Positions 11,141 to 21,565 of a stretch of DNA of 64,000 bases are shown piece after piece; the stretch's first letter is position 1; each line of letters begins with the position of its first letter. Made by a program: the position numbers and the translations under genes. A model generated the notes under the pieces. The model made no database searches, was not told where the DNA came from, and worked only from the letters and a program-made list of their open reading frames with translations. The stretch comes from Bufo bufo (Eukaryota > Chordata > Amphibia > Anura > Bufonidae): assembly GCF_905171765.1 (NCBI RefSeq), contig NC_053390.1, forward strand, positions 210,743,359 through 210,807,358, given 5' to 3'.

Positions 11141-12025
11141 TTAACCCCTTAAGGACCTAGGACGTACCGGTACGCCCTATTTCCCGAGTCCTTAAGGACC
11201 TAGGACGTACCGGTACGCCCTATTTCCCGAGTCCTTAAGGACCGAGGACGTACCGGTACGTCCTGACTTAAAATCTGTATTCCGGCGCCCCAGGGGTTAA
11301 TTGGAACGGGATTTCGGCTGAAATCATTCAGCCGGCATCCCGTAACAATGCAGGGGGGGGTCATTTGACCCCCCCGTATCGGCGATCGCAGCAAACCGCA
11401 GGTCAATTCAGACCTGCGGTTTGCTGCGCTTTTTGCAGTTTCTGATCGCCGCGGTCCCTGACCGCGGGGATCAGAAACTTTAGAGTGGCTAAAATCATTA
11501 TTTTTCACCCCCCCCTGCACCCCTGCACGATTTTATGCCGGAGGGTGGTGCGGGGGGGGTGTCGCAGGCGGTGGGGGCGTTGCGGGAGGCGGGCGGTGCG
11601 GCAAGCGGGATCGCGATCCCCCGCCCGCCTCCCCATGAACGATCGTTGGCTTCTAGTGGTTATACCAGGGTGCCAGCACATTGCTGGCACCCTGGTATAA
11701 ACGGCTGACATCTGTGAAGATGTCAGCCGTTTAACCCTTTCCATACCGCGGTCCGTACGGACCGCTGTATGGAAAAAGTTAACTGTCATCGGTCAGGGAG
11801 CTCCCTCCCTCTCCATCGGGGGGCTGCTGTGGCTTTGCAGCCCCCCGATGGAGAGGGAGAGAGCCCCCAGAGAGCCCCCCTCAGCCCCGTGCTTACCCTT
11901 CCCCGTCTGCGAAGTTCTGAGCAGACGGGGAGGGTTCCCATGGCAACAGGACGCCTGCTCAGGCGTCCTGCTGTCCATGGTGCTGAACAGATCTATGCTA
12001 AAAGCACAGATCTGTTCAGTGTAAG

Positions 12026-12473
12026 GCCTCATGCACACGACCGTATTTTTTTGCGGTCCGCAAAAACGGGTTCCGTTTTTCCGTGATCCGTGTCCGTTTT
12101 TTCATCCGTGGGTCTTCCTTGATTTTTGGAGGATCCACGGACATGAAAGGTGAAAAAAAAAACTAAGTCAAGTTTGCATTGAAAATGATAGGAAAAACGG
12201 ACACGGATCACGGACACGGATCACTATGTTGTGTGCATCCGTGATTTTTCACGGACCCATTGACTTGAATGGGTCCGTGAACCGTTGTCCGTGAAAAAAA
12301 TAGGACAGGTCATATTTTTTTCACGGACTGGAAAAACGGATCACGGACGCGGAAGCCAAACGGTGCATTTTCCGATTTTTCCACGGACCCATTGAAAGTC
12401 AATGGGTCCGCAAAAAAAAACGGAAAACGGAACAACGGCCGCGGATGCACACAACGGTCGTGTGCATGAGGCC
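12026..12473. mobile_element. Harbinger-like MITE, nested
   Basis: The terminal repeats GGCCTCATGCACACGACCGT and its complement are flanked by TAA on both sides (12023-12025, 12474-12476). It is the same family as the 6591-7030 copy. A perfect palindrome around ATATAT follows at 12486-12522. Confidence 0.8.
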
Positions 12474-12654
12474 TAAGTAAAATACAGTACAGAACAATAT
12501 ATATTGTTCTGTACTGTATTATACAGACACCAGACCCACTGGATCTTCAAGAACCAAGTGGGTCTGGGTCACAAAAATGTAAAAAAAAGTGAAAAAAGTT
12601 AAGATAAAAAAAAAACATTTATCACTGAATAAAAATTAAAAAAATAAAATAAAC

Positions 12655-13530
12655 TACACATATTAGGTATCGCCGCGTCCGTAACGACCTGATCTATAAA
12701 ATGGTCATGTTACTTTCCCCGCACGGTGAACGCCATAAAAATAAAAAAATAAAAACTATGAGAAAATTGAAATTTTGCCCACCTTACTTCCCAAAAAAAG
12801 TAATAAAAGTGATCAAAAAAGTCGCATGTACGCCAAAATAGTACCAATCAAACCGTCATCTCATCCCGCAAAAAATGAGACCCTACTCAAGATAATCGCC
12901 CAAAAGCTGAAAAAACTATGGCTCTTAGACTATGGAGACACTAAAACATGATTTTTTTTTTTTCAAAAATGAACTCATTCTGTAAAACTTACATAAATAA
13001 AAAAAAAGTATACATATTAGGTATCGCCGCGTCCGTATCGACCGGCTCTATAAAAATATCACATGACCTAACCCCTCAGATGACCACCGTAAAAAAATAA
13101 AAATAAAAACAGTGTAAAAAAAGCCATTTTTTGCCATCTTACGTCACAAAAAGTATAATAGCAAGCGATCAAAAAATCATATGCACCCCAAAATAGTGCC
13201 AATCAAACCGTCATCTCATCCCGCAAAAAATGAGACCCTACTCAAGATAATCGCCCAAAAACTGAAAAAACTATGGCTCTTAGAATATGGAGACACTAAA
13301 ACATTTTTTTGGTTTTAAAAATGAAGTTATTGTATAAAACTTACATAAATAAAAAAAAAATGTATACATATTAGGTATCGCCGCGTCCGCGACAACCTGC
13401 TCTATAAAAATACCACATAATCTAACCTGTCAGATGAATGTTGTAAATAACAAAAAAAAAAAAACGTGCCAAAAAAGCTATTTCTTGTTACCTTGCTGCA
13501 CAAAAAGTGTAATATAGAGCAACCAAAAAT
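12655..13530. repeat. ~354-bp tandem module, three copies
   Basis: The phrase TTAGGTATCGCCGCGTCCG recurs at about 12663, 13017 and 13371, each followed by similar A-rich sequence. The array is internal to the TTAA-type element, and single diverged copies occur in the other copy at 5.7-6.4 kb. Confidence 0.7.
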
Positions 13531-13584
13531 CATATGTACCCTAAACTAGTACCAACAAAACTGCCACCCTATCCCGTAGTTTCT

Positions 13585-14790
13585 AAAATGGGGTCACTTT
13601 TTTGGAGTTTCTACTCTAGGGGTGCATCAGGGGGGCTTCAAATGGGACATGGTGTCAAAAAAAACAGTCCAGCAAAACCTGCCTTCCAAAAACCGTATGG
13701 AATTCCTTTCCTTCTGCGCCCTGCCGTGTGCCCGTACAGCGGTTTACGACCACATATGGGGTGTTTCTGTAAACTACAGAATTAGGGCCATAAATATTGA
13801 GTTTTGTTTGGCTGTTAACCCTTGCTTTGTAACTGGAAAAAAAATATTAAAATGGAAAATCTGCCAAAAATGTGAAATTTTGAAATTGTGTCTCTATTTT
13901 CCATTAAATCTTGTGCAACACCTAAAGGGTTAACAAAGTTTGTAAAATCAGTTTTGAATAGCTTGAGGGGTGTAGTTTCTTAGATGGGGTCACTTTTATG
14001 GAGTTTCTACTCTAGGGGTGCATCAGGGGGGCTTCAAATGGGACATGGTGTCAAAAAACCAGTCCAGCAAAATCTGGCTTCCAAAAACCAAACCGCGCAC
14101 CTTTCACTCTACGCCCTACTGTGTGCCCGTACAGTAGTTTACGGCCACATATGGGGTGTTTCTGTAAACGGCAGAGTCAGGGCAATAAAGATACAATCTT
14201 GTTTGGCTGTTAACCCTTGCTTTGTTAGTGGAAAAAATGGGTTAAAATTGAAAATTAGGCAAAAAAATGAAATTCTCAAATTTCATCCCCATTTGCCAAT
14301 AACTCTTGTGCAACACCTAAAGGGTTAACGATGTATGTAAAATCAGTTTTGAATACCTTGAGGGGTGTAGTTTCTTAGATGGGGTCACTTTTAGGGAGTT
14401 TCTCCTCTTGGGGTGCATCAGGGGGCTTCAAATGGGACATGGTGTCAAAAAACCAGTCCATAAAAATCAGCCTTCCAAAAACCATATGGTGCACCTTTCA
14501 CTCTACGCCCCGCTGTGTGGCCGTACAGTAGTTTACGGCCACATATTGGGTGTTTCTGTAAACGGCAGAGTCAGGGCAATAAAGATACAGTCTTGTTTGG
14601 CTGTTAACCCTTGGTTTGTTAGTGGAAAAAATGGGTTAAAATGAAAAATTTGACAAAAATATGAAATTCTCAAATTTCCTCCCCATTTGCCAATAACTCT
14701 TGTGCAACACCTAAAGGGTTAACAATGTATGCAAAATCAGTTTTGAATACCTTGAGGGGTGTAGTTTCTTAGATGGGGTCATTTTTGGGT
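13585..14790. repeat. ~395-bp tandem module, three to four copies
   Basis: GATGGGGTCACTTTT with TCTAGGGGTGCATCAGG and CCACATATGGGGTGTTTCTG recurs starting near 13589, 13984, 14379 and (partial) 14772. Frames reading GASGGLQMGHGVKK recur in every unit; the units carry indels and there is no protein family match, so these are repeat-borne frames rather than genes. Confidence 0.7.
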
Positions 14791-15444
14791 GGTTTCTATT
14801 ATGTAAGCCTCGCAAAGTGACTTCAGACCTGAACTGGTCGCTAAAAATTGAGTTTTTGTAAATTTCTGAAAAATTTAAAGATTTGCTTCTAAACTTCTAA
14901 GCCTTATAACATCCCCAAAAAATAAAATATCATTCCCAAAACAATTCAAGCATGAAGTAGACATATGGGGAATGTAAAGTCATCACAATTTTTGGGGGTA
15001 TTACTATGTATTACAGAGGTAGAGAAACTGAAAATTTGAAATTTGCTAATTTTTCAAAATTTACGGTAAAAATTGTATTTTTTTATGCAAAAAAATTAAC
15101 TTTTTTGACCCAATTTTAGCAGTGTCATGAAGTACAATATGTGACGAAAAAACAATCTCAGAACGGCCTGGGTAAGTCAAAGCGTTTTAAAGTTATGAGC
15201 ACTTAAAGTGACACTGGTCAGATTTGCAAAAAATGGCCTGGTCCTTAAGGTGAAAATGAGCCTGGTCCTTAAGGTGAAAATGAGCCCGGTCCTTAAGGGG
15301 TTAAGGGAGGCGAGAGGCACCTAAGTGTCACGTCAGACCATTCAAAACCATTTACATCAGCGTGTTCTGCGTGCTAGATGACCTGCAAGGGTACCTTACC
15401 ACAGGCGTCATAGTCTTGCATGAGCCAGGGAGCATCTACTCTGG

Positions 15445-16034
15445 ACTAGTGGGCCCCAGTGCTGTTCACTGATGAAAGTCGATTCACGCCGAGCAGAAAT
15501 GATGGCCACCAACAATGTTGGAGACTTCAAGGAGAGCACTATGCGTCAGCCACTGTTGTCACCAGGACAAGCCTTTGGTGGTGGTGTTGTTACAGTGTGG
15601 GAAGGAGTGTCTAGTCAATACAGAACTGTCCTACACTTTGTGAATGGTACAGTGACAAGCCCATACTACTTGAATATCATCATTAATCCAGTCATTGTGC
15701 CTCTGCATGAACAACACAGGCCTATTTAATCTTTATGGATCACAATGCGCCAGCTCATCGAGGTTGCATCATTAGGGAACAGCCGCTGGAGACTGTGGTA
15801 CCTCAAATAAAGTGGCCTGCACCTACTCTCCAGACCTGAATCCCATTGAAAACCTATGGGATCAGCTGAGTCGCTGTGTAGAGGCTCTGTACTCCAGAAC
15901 CTCAATGACCTGAAGGCTGCCCTTCAAGATAAGTGGGATGCTATGCCTCAGCAGACAATAAGTCGACTTGTGAACAGCATGAGACGTCATTGTCAAGCTG
16001 TAATTGATGCTCAAGGCCACATGACAAGTTATTA
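15445..16034 (+). pseudogene. mariner/Tc1 transposase catalytic domain remnant
   Basis: Recognisable DDE-type landmarks are LFTDESRF (about 15465-15488), VTVWEGVSSQYRT in the frame 15472-15729, MDHNAPAHRGCIIRE (about 15736-15780) and SPDLNPIENLWDQLS (15831-15875 after a small disruption). They end with MRRHCQAVIDAQGHMTSY before a stop near 16034. These belong to the cut-and-paste transposase of the surrounding transposon. At least three frameshifts and an in-frame stop make it inactive. The D (TDES), D (MDHN) and later acidic positions are still identifiable. Confidence 0.85.
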
Positions 16035-16137
16035 AGACACTGACATTTTTTGTGGGGGTATACCCACCACTGGTGTTGGCTTTTGTTTCAATAAATAGTT
16101 TGAGATGAAGAAAATCACTATTGCATGTTTCTACTTA

Positions 16138-16262
16138 AAGGGAACCTGTCACCGGGTTTTGGGTATAGAGCTGAGGACATGGGCTGCTAGATGGCCGCTA
16201 GCACATCCGCAATACCCAGTCCCCATAGCTCTGTGTGCTTTTATTGTGTAAAAAAACCCTGA
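16138..16262. mobile_element. TTAA-type MITE, left part only
   Basis: It starts AGGGAACCTGTCACCGGG directly after TTAA (16134-16137), in the mariner 3' region. A sister left end with the same interior (TATAGAGCTG...CCCCATAGCTCT) is at 49560. The right end is absent; deletion joined it to the next element. Confidence 0.65.
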
Positions 16263-16283
16263 TTACAGTTTTGCCTGATCCCC

Positions 16284-16978
16284 GAGAATTCGGTGCGGGT
16301 GCAATGCATGAGGTGAACATATTGCACCCGCACTGAATCCGGACCCATTCACTTCAATGGGGCTGTGCAGATGAGCGGTGATTTTCACGCATGGTTGCTA
16401 GGAGATGATGTTAGTAAATTGATAAAAAAAGTCAATTTACTGTATTATTTTCCCTTATAAAATGGTTATAAAGGGTAAATAATGGCATTCTTAATACAGA
16501 ATGCCTAGTACAATGTTGCTTGAGGGGTTAAAAAATAAAACAAATTAACTCACCTCATCCACTTGATTGCGCAGCCAGTATCGTCTTCTTTCAGGAGCTG
16601 CAAAAGGACTTTTCGATGACGTCATTGAAAGTCCTTTTGCAGGTCCTGAAAGACGACGATACTGGCTGCGCAATCAAGTGGATGAGGTGAGTTAATTTGT
16701 TTTATTTTTTAACCCCTCAAGCAACATTGTACTAGGCATTCTGTATTAAGAATGCCATTATTTTCCATTATAACCATGTTAAAACCATCTACACAACACC
16801 GAACCCAAACCCGAACTTCAGTGAAGAAGTCCGGGTTCGGGTCTGGGTACCACATTCAGTTTTTTTATCACGCGTGTGCAAAATGCATTGCACCCGTGGG
16901 ATAAAAACTGAACAACGCAACCACAGCCAAAACTGACTGAAATTGTGTGCGCACCCGGGACGCCTGTCTGAAAGAGGC
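16284..16978. mobile_element. long-inverted-repeat element (CACTTGAT..GCGCAGCC family), left-truncated
   Basis: It contains the family's nested palindrome: AACTCACCTCATCCACTTGA (about 16548-16567) faces its complement near 16672-16695, with CAAAAGGACTTTTC and TGACGTCA at the axis. The right end reads GACGCCTGTCTGAAAGAGGC before TTTA, a variant of the GTGTGAAAGGGGCC terminus. The left terminus is missing. Confidence 0.65.
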
Positions 16979-17494
16979 TTTAGTGTTCTGCACCCTGTGG
17001 ATCAGTCACTTAAACTGGAGGATTTCACACAGGGAGCTCTACGTGGCTGTTTTTGTCATTCATGTAGGTTAGAGAAGTTGTTGTTTTTTTTTGTATTGTG
17101 TCACTTGTTTTACCCAATAGTTGTCCTCTACTAAACAGACTGTTTCATCACACTGTTTTTGCCATGTTATTTCATTAGAACTGTTGCCCAAAGCAAATCA
17201 GGAAGTAAAAGCTCCCTTTCCACATTTACATGATTATACAATACATTATTGCACATACCTCTCGTATGTCCTCATTAGAATGGCTTATTCATCTTCCATA
17301 AAAAATACACATTAGCTGAGCTATGCCAGCTATAAGCTGTGATAATCTGCACTATAAATGATAGCAAACCAGTTGGGCCACAGAAGGACACGCCCCTCCC
17401 TCAAAAGTGGAGTGGCAGAAAATTGAAAAGAGTCACATTTTTGGGCACAATGCCATTTGCACAAGAAGAAAACCGCTAGTGTGAAAGTACCCCA
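16979..17494. other. unassigned
   Basis: Sequence between two long-inverted-repeat elements. Short open frames (16943-17134, 17121-17315) show no family features. Nothing else is recognised. Confidence 0.3.
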
Positions 17495-18423
17495 AGGCCC
17501 CTTTTACACGGGTGAGTTTTCCACGCGGGTGCAATACATGACGTGAACGCATTGCACCCGCACTGAATCCCGACCCATTCATTTCTATGGGGCTGTTCAC
17601 ATGAGCGGTGATTTTCACGCATCACTTGTGCGTTGTGTGAAAATCGCAGCATGCCCTATATTCTGCGTTTTTCACGCAACGCAGGCCCCATAGAAGTGAA
17701 TGGGGTTGCGTGCAAATCGCAAGCATCCGCAAGCAAGTGCGTATGCGGTGCGATTTTCACGCACGGTTGCTAGGAGACGATCGGGATGGAGACCCGATTA
17801 TTATAAGGAAAAATAATAGCATTCTGAATACAGAATGCATAGTAAAATAGCGCTGGAGGGGTTAAAAAAAAATATTAAAAAAATTATTTAACTCACCTTA
17901 ATCCACTTGATAGCGCAGCCGGCATCTCCTTCTGTCTTCATCTTGGCTGTGTGCAGGAACAGGACCTGTGGTGACGTCACTCCGGTCATCACATGATCCA
18001 TCACATGATCTTTTACCATGGTGATGGATCATGTGATGACCGGAGTGACGTCACCACAGGTTCTGTTCCTACAATCAGCAAAGAAGGAGACAGAAGGAGA
18101 TGCCGGCTGCGCGATCAAGTGGATTAAGGCGAGTTAAATTATTATTATTTTTTAACCCCTCCAGCGCTAGTTTACTATGCATTCTGTATTCAGAATGCTA
18201 TTATTTTCCCTTATAACAATGTTATAAAAGGGAAAATAATACAATCTACAGAACACCGCTCCCAAGCCCGAACTTCTGTGAAGAAGTTCGGGTACCAAAC
18301 ATGCGCGATTTTCCTCACGCGAGTGCAAAACGCATTACAATGTTTTGCACTCGCGCGGAAAAATCGCAGGTGTTCCCGCAACGCACCCGCACATTTTCCC
18401 GCAACGCCCGTGTGAAACCAGCC
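17495..18423. mobile_element. long-inverted-repeat element, near-complete copy
   Basis: The left end is GGCCCCTTTTACACGGG after CAA; the right end is CCCGTGTGAAACCAGCC before TTA, compatible with a TWA (PIF/Harbinger-type) target. The interior is a nested palindrome: TGACGTCACTCCGGTCATCA and complement around the axis at about 18015 (CTTTTACCATGG), and the CACTTGAT-GCGCAGCC arms outside. Non-coding. Confidence 0.7.
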
Positions 18424-18589
18424 TTAGAAGAGGCCTTGAGCGCCTTTTCCTAGGCCAGTGACATCACTGTACATCAGTCACGTGGCCTAGTTGCATGCAG
18501 CTGAGCCCCGTTAAAGTCAATGGGGCAGAGCTGCAATACCAAGCACTGCCACTATACTATGTACAGCGCTGTCCTTGGAAAGCTGCCGG

Positions 18590-18720
18590 GAGCCTGCATC
18601 TCTCACCATAGCAGAAGCTCCCTGACACAGCTGATCGCCGGGGGTGCTGGGACTTAGACCCCCGCTAATGTGATAATGATGACCTATCCTGAGGATAAGT
18701 CATAAATATCTTTTTCAGGA
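18590..18720. repeat. fragment of TTAA foldback family
   Basis: It contains ATGACCTATCCTGAGGATAAG and AGCTGATCGCCGGGG, shared with the larger foldback copy at 51.33-51.80 kb. No ends are preserved. Confidence 0.5.
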
Positions 18721-18731
18721 TTACTCCATTA

Positions 18732-18987
18732 GGCCTCATGCACACGACCATTCAGTTTTTTGCGGTTCGCAAACCGCGGATCCACAAAAAACGGAAGCCG
18801 CCCGTGTACCTTCCGCAATTTGCAGAACGGAACGGGCGGCCCATTGTAGAAATGTCCGTTTTGCAGACAAGAATAGGACATGTTGTCCGCATCTTTTGCA
18901 GCCCCATTGAAGGGAATGGGTCCGCATCCAAGCAGCAAAAACTGCGGCTTGGATGCAGACCAAAACAACAGGCGTGTGCATGAGGCC
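18732..18987. mobile_element. Harbinger-like MITE (256 bp)
   Basis: GGCCTCATGCACACGACC and complement ends with TTA on both sides (18729-18731, 18988-18990). The interior has TTGCGGTTCGCAAACCGCGG and a CCCATTGAAGGGAATGGG hairpin. Frames on both strands here are palindrome shadows. Confidence 0.8.
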
Positions 18988-19144
18988 TTAAAGTTACAAA
19001 ATAGAGGGTTAGCAACTTCTTGGGCTTATTTGCCCAAACAGGGTAAGAAATTGGGCACGGTTACCCATGTTAATTTATTTGTTTCATTAAATAATTACGG
19101 TACAATTCAAAAAAAAAAAAAAACAACTGCGGTAGTATTTCTAG

Positions 19145-20299
19145 TAGGGGTGCACCGAAATTCCGGCAGCCGAAAATATCGGCCGAAAATGCACCTAATC
19201 CACTTCGGCCGATATTGTTACATATCGGCCGAAAATATGGGGTGTGGGATTTGTCACCCACCATCTGCGGGCGGGCGGTTTACTTTGTCACTGCATCTTA
19301 ATTTTACCTTACAATCGTGAGGCTCCAGTAACTAACAACTCTGCAGGCAGAGCGGAGGGCGGCGTAACGTCACTTACTCACGTGACGCGCCTGCTCCGCC
19401 TCCTTCATTCATAAAGTGGGCGGAGCAGGTGCGTCACGTGAGTAAGTGACGTTACGCCGCCCTCCGCTCTGCCTGCAGAGTTCTTACTGGAGCGTCACGA
19501 TTGTAAGGTAAAATAAAGATGCAGTGAGTGATGCTGTGAGCAGCAGGGCCGGGGCTGTTATGGGTAGGGGGATCGGTCTATGGCACTGCTATGGGGAGGG
19601 GGGATCTGGAGGGGGGATCTGTGCACTGTTATGGGGAAAGGGATCTGTGCACTGTTATGGGGAAAGGGATCTGTGCACTGTTATGCCCATAACAGCGCCA
19701 CCCACAGATCCCCCTCTCCATAACAGCGCCACCCACAGATCCCCCTCTCCATAACAGCGCCACCCACAGATCCCCCTCTCCATAACAGCGCCACCCACAG
19801 ATCCCCCTCTCCATAACAGCGCCACCCACAGATCCCCCTCTCCATAACAGCGCCACCCACAGATCCCCCTCTCCATAACAGCGCCACCCACAGATCCCCC
19901 TCTCCATAACAGCGCCACCCACAGATCCCCCTCTCCATAACAGCGCCACCCACAGATCCCCCTCTCCATAACAGCGCCACCCACAGATCCCCCTCTCCAT
20001 AACAGCGCCACCCACAGATCCCCCTCTCCATAAAAGCGCCACCCACAGATCCCCCTCTCCATAACAGCGCCACCCACAGATCCCCCTCTCCATAACAGCG
20101 CCACCCACAGATCCCCCTCTCCATAACAGTGCCACCCACAGATGAATTTCATTCATGAAAAAGAATTATTAATAAAATCATTTAAAAAAAAGTATTTTAA
20201 AAGTATTTGGGCAAAAAGGCCGTTTCGGTTTCGGTTTTCGGTCAAGGGCATCCTGAATTTTCGGTTTCGGACCAGAATTTTCATTTCGGTGCACCCCTA
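19145..20299. mobile_element. hAT-type non-autonomous element with minisatellite
   Basis: The termini TAGGGGTGCACCGAAA and TTTCGGTGCACCCCTA are inverted repeats, and the flanks are the exact 8-bp duplication ATTTCTAG (19137-19144, 20300-20307). Inside, a CTCCGCC-rich hairpin (19345-19485) with TCACGTGA and a 31-bp minisatellite fill the space where a transposase would lie. Both subterminal regions contain scattered CGGCCGAAAAT or TTTCGGTTTCGG words. Confidence 0.85.
19686..20143. repeat. 31-bp minisatellite, ~15 copies
   Basis: The unit, of the form CATAACAGCGCCACCCACAG plus ATCCCCCTCTC, repeats almost perfectly with a period of 31. Because 31 is not a multiple of three and the unit has no stop on the minus strand, all three minus frames stay open (about 150-175 codons) with a 31-residue protein period. 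This is an array artefact, not a gene. Confidence 0.9.
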
Positions 20300-20307
20300 A
20301 TTTCTAG

Positions 20308-20580
20308 GCAAGGTGTTCGATCAGGGTGCCTTCACACACAGCAGATTTTGTTGAAAGTTCAATACCACACATCCGAATGGGGGTCGTTTTGGCAGGAAGC
20401 ACATGAATTTCAGCAAGCCTCATCAGATGAGTGAAACAGACTTCTGTGCGGACTGAATCTTACAGATCGTAGACCTATTCAAGTGAATGGATCTGCATCC
20501 ACAAATTTGCAGCCACACAGCCAAGTGCATTGCGGTCTGCAGCACGGTCACAGGGCACACACATTTGTGTGCATGAACTC
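20308..20580. mobile_element. right half of a Harbinger-like MITE
   Basis: It ends TTTGTGTGCATGAACTC before TTA (20581-20583), a decayed form of the CGTGTGCATGAGGCC terminus. Its interior (AAGTGAATGGATCTGCATCC, GCGGTCTGCAGCACGGTCAC) is family sequence. The left end is missing, possibly because the hAT copy landed beside or within it. Confidence 0.5.
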
Positions 20581-20583
20581 TTA

Positions 20584-21256
20584 GGCCCCCTTCACACGGG
20601 CGACAATTCCGCGCGGGTGCAATGAGTGAGGTGAACGCATGGCACCCACACTGAATCCGGAGCCATTCACTTCAATGGGGCTGTGCAGATGAGCGGTGAT
20701 TTTCACGCATCACTTGTTGAAAATCACAGTATGTTATATATTCTGCGTTTTTCATGCAACGCAGGCCCCATAGAAATGAATGAAGATAGAAATCTTCTAT
20801 CTTCATTCAGCAGGACCTGCGCTGACGTCACCACGTGGTGAGCGCGATTACATCACCGAAGCTCCTTTTCCAGCCAGGTCCTGCAAGAGGAAGAAGAAGA
20901 AGGAGAAGCCCGGCTGCGCGATCAAGTGGATGAGGTGAGCTACAATTTTTTTTTCATTTTTAACCCCACAATGGACCTTTTACTTAGCATTCTGAATTAA
21001 GGAAGGCTATTTTCCCTTATAACCATGTTATAATGGAAAATAATAAAATCTACAGAACACCAAACCCGAACTTCAATGAAGAAGTCCGGGTACCACAGTC
21101 AGTTTTTTATCACGCGCGTGCAAAACGCATTGCACCCGCGCAATAAAAATTAAACATCAGAACGCAATCAAAACTGACTGCAATTGCGTACCTACTCGCA
21201 CGATTTTCCCTGATCGCAGACGCAACGCATCCGGACACGCTCGTCTGCAAGGGGCC
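20584..21256. mobile_element. long-inverted-repeat element, complete ends
   Basis: The ends GGCCCCCTTCACACGGGCG and GCTCGTCTGCAAGGGGCC are flanked by TTA on both sides (20581-20583, 21257-21259). The interior lacks the left hairpin arm seen in other copies, so the nested palindrome is partial. Confidence 0.7.
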
Positions 21257-21399
21257 TTAGGCTACCTGCACAAGTTGTGGATTAGGTGTTTTTTTTTCCC
21301 ATGCAGAAAAAAAAAAAAATGCAGTGTAAACCCTCCTGCGCACAACCACAAATCATCCATGTTCAGGTGCATCCTGCAATTTTAACGAGACCCGCTGTA

Positions 21400-21562
21400 A
21401 TAAAGCCTATTCTTGACCGCAAAACAGACAAGGTTCTATAGTTTGTGGCCGGGCAGCAGATGTGGGCAGCACACTGATGACATCCTTGTGCCATCCGTTT
21501 TTTTTCAGCAGACCCAGAGCAAATCAGACATGGACCAAAAATACGGTCGTGTGCATGAAGTC
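21400..21562. mobile_element. right-end fragment of Harbinger-like MITE
   Basis: It ends ACGGTCGTGTGCATGAAGTC before TTA (21563-21565). Only about 160 bases of family-like sequence can be followed leftwards. Confidence 0.5.
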
Positions 21563-21565
21563 TTA

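Larger units (their letters stand above)
11145..15300 (+). mobile_element. large TTAA-type element, copy 2 (4.16 kb)
   Basis: The termini CCCCTTAAGGACC and GGTCCTTAAGGGG are perfect inverted repeats bordered by TTAA (11141-11144, 15301-15304). Near the left end a ~50-bp unit with GACGTACCGGTACG repeats three times, and the right end has a GGTCCTTAAGGTGAAAATGAG duplication. The interior holds a foldback region (11300-12020), a nested MITE and two tandem arrays. No transposase frame is visible. It shares family sequence with the element at 4.66-7.14 kb. Confidence 0.75.
8845..16133 (+). mobile_element. Tc1/mariner-type transposon split by insertions
   Basis: The left terminus contains CACAAAAAGTTAGGGATATT next to a TA target, a typical Tc1/mariner end. 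Pieces at 8845-9026, 9521-9893 and 15305-16133 read continuously when the insertions are ignored. The right terminal repeat is missing, because another TTAA-type insertion begins at 16138 within CTACTTAA. The element's own sequence is about 1.4 kb. Confidence 0.8.

Noticed and set aside
13534..14644. Conserved-looking frames with GASGGLQMGHGVKK, also seen minus at 5365-5604
   Set aside because: Shared because the same DNA repeat is present in two copies of one TTAA-type element. Indels and lack of any family argue against a protein.
16943..17315. Two short plus-strand frames of 63-64 codons
   Set aside because: No family, no codon or motif support, and flanked by repeats. The lengths are expected by chance.
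19686..20143. CRISPR array
   Set aside because: Repeats are contiguous with no unique spacers, lie inside a hAT element, and the DNA is eukaryotic.
19629..20156. Three overlapping minus-strand frames of 152-175 codons with GGSVGGAVMERGICGW repeats
   Set aside because: A 31-bp unit free of stops keeps every minus frame open. The peptide repeats have no support as a gene.
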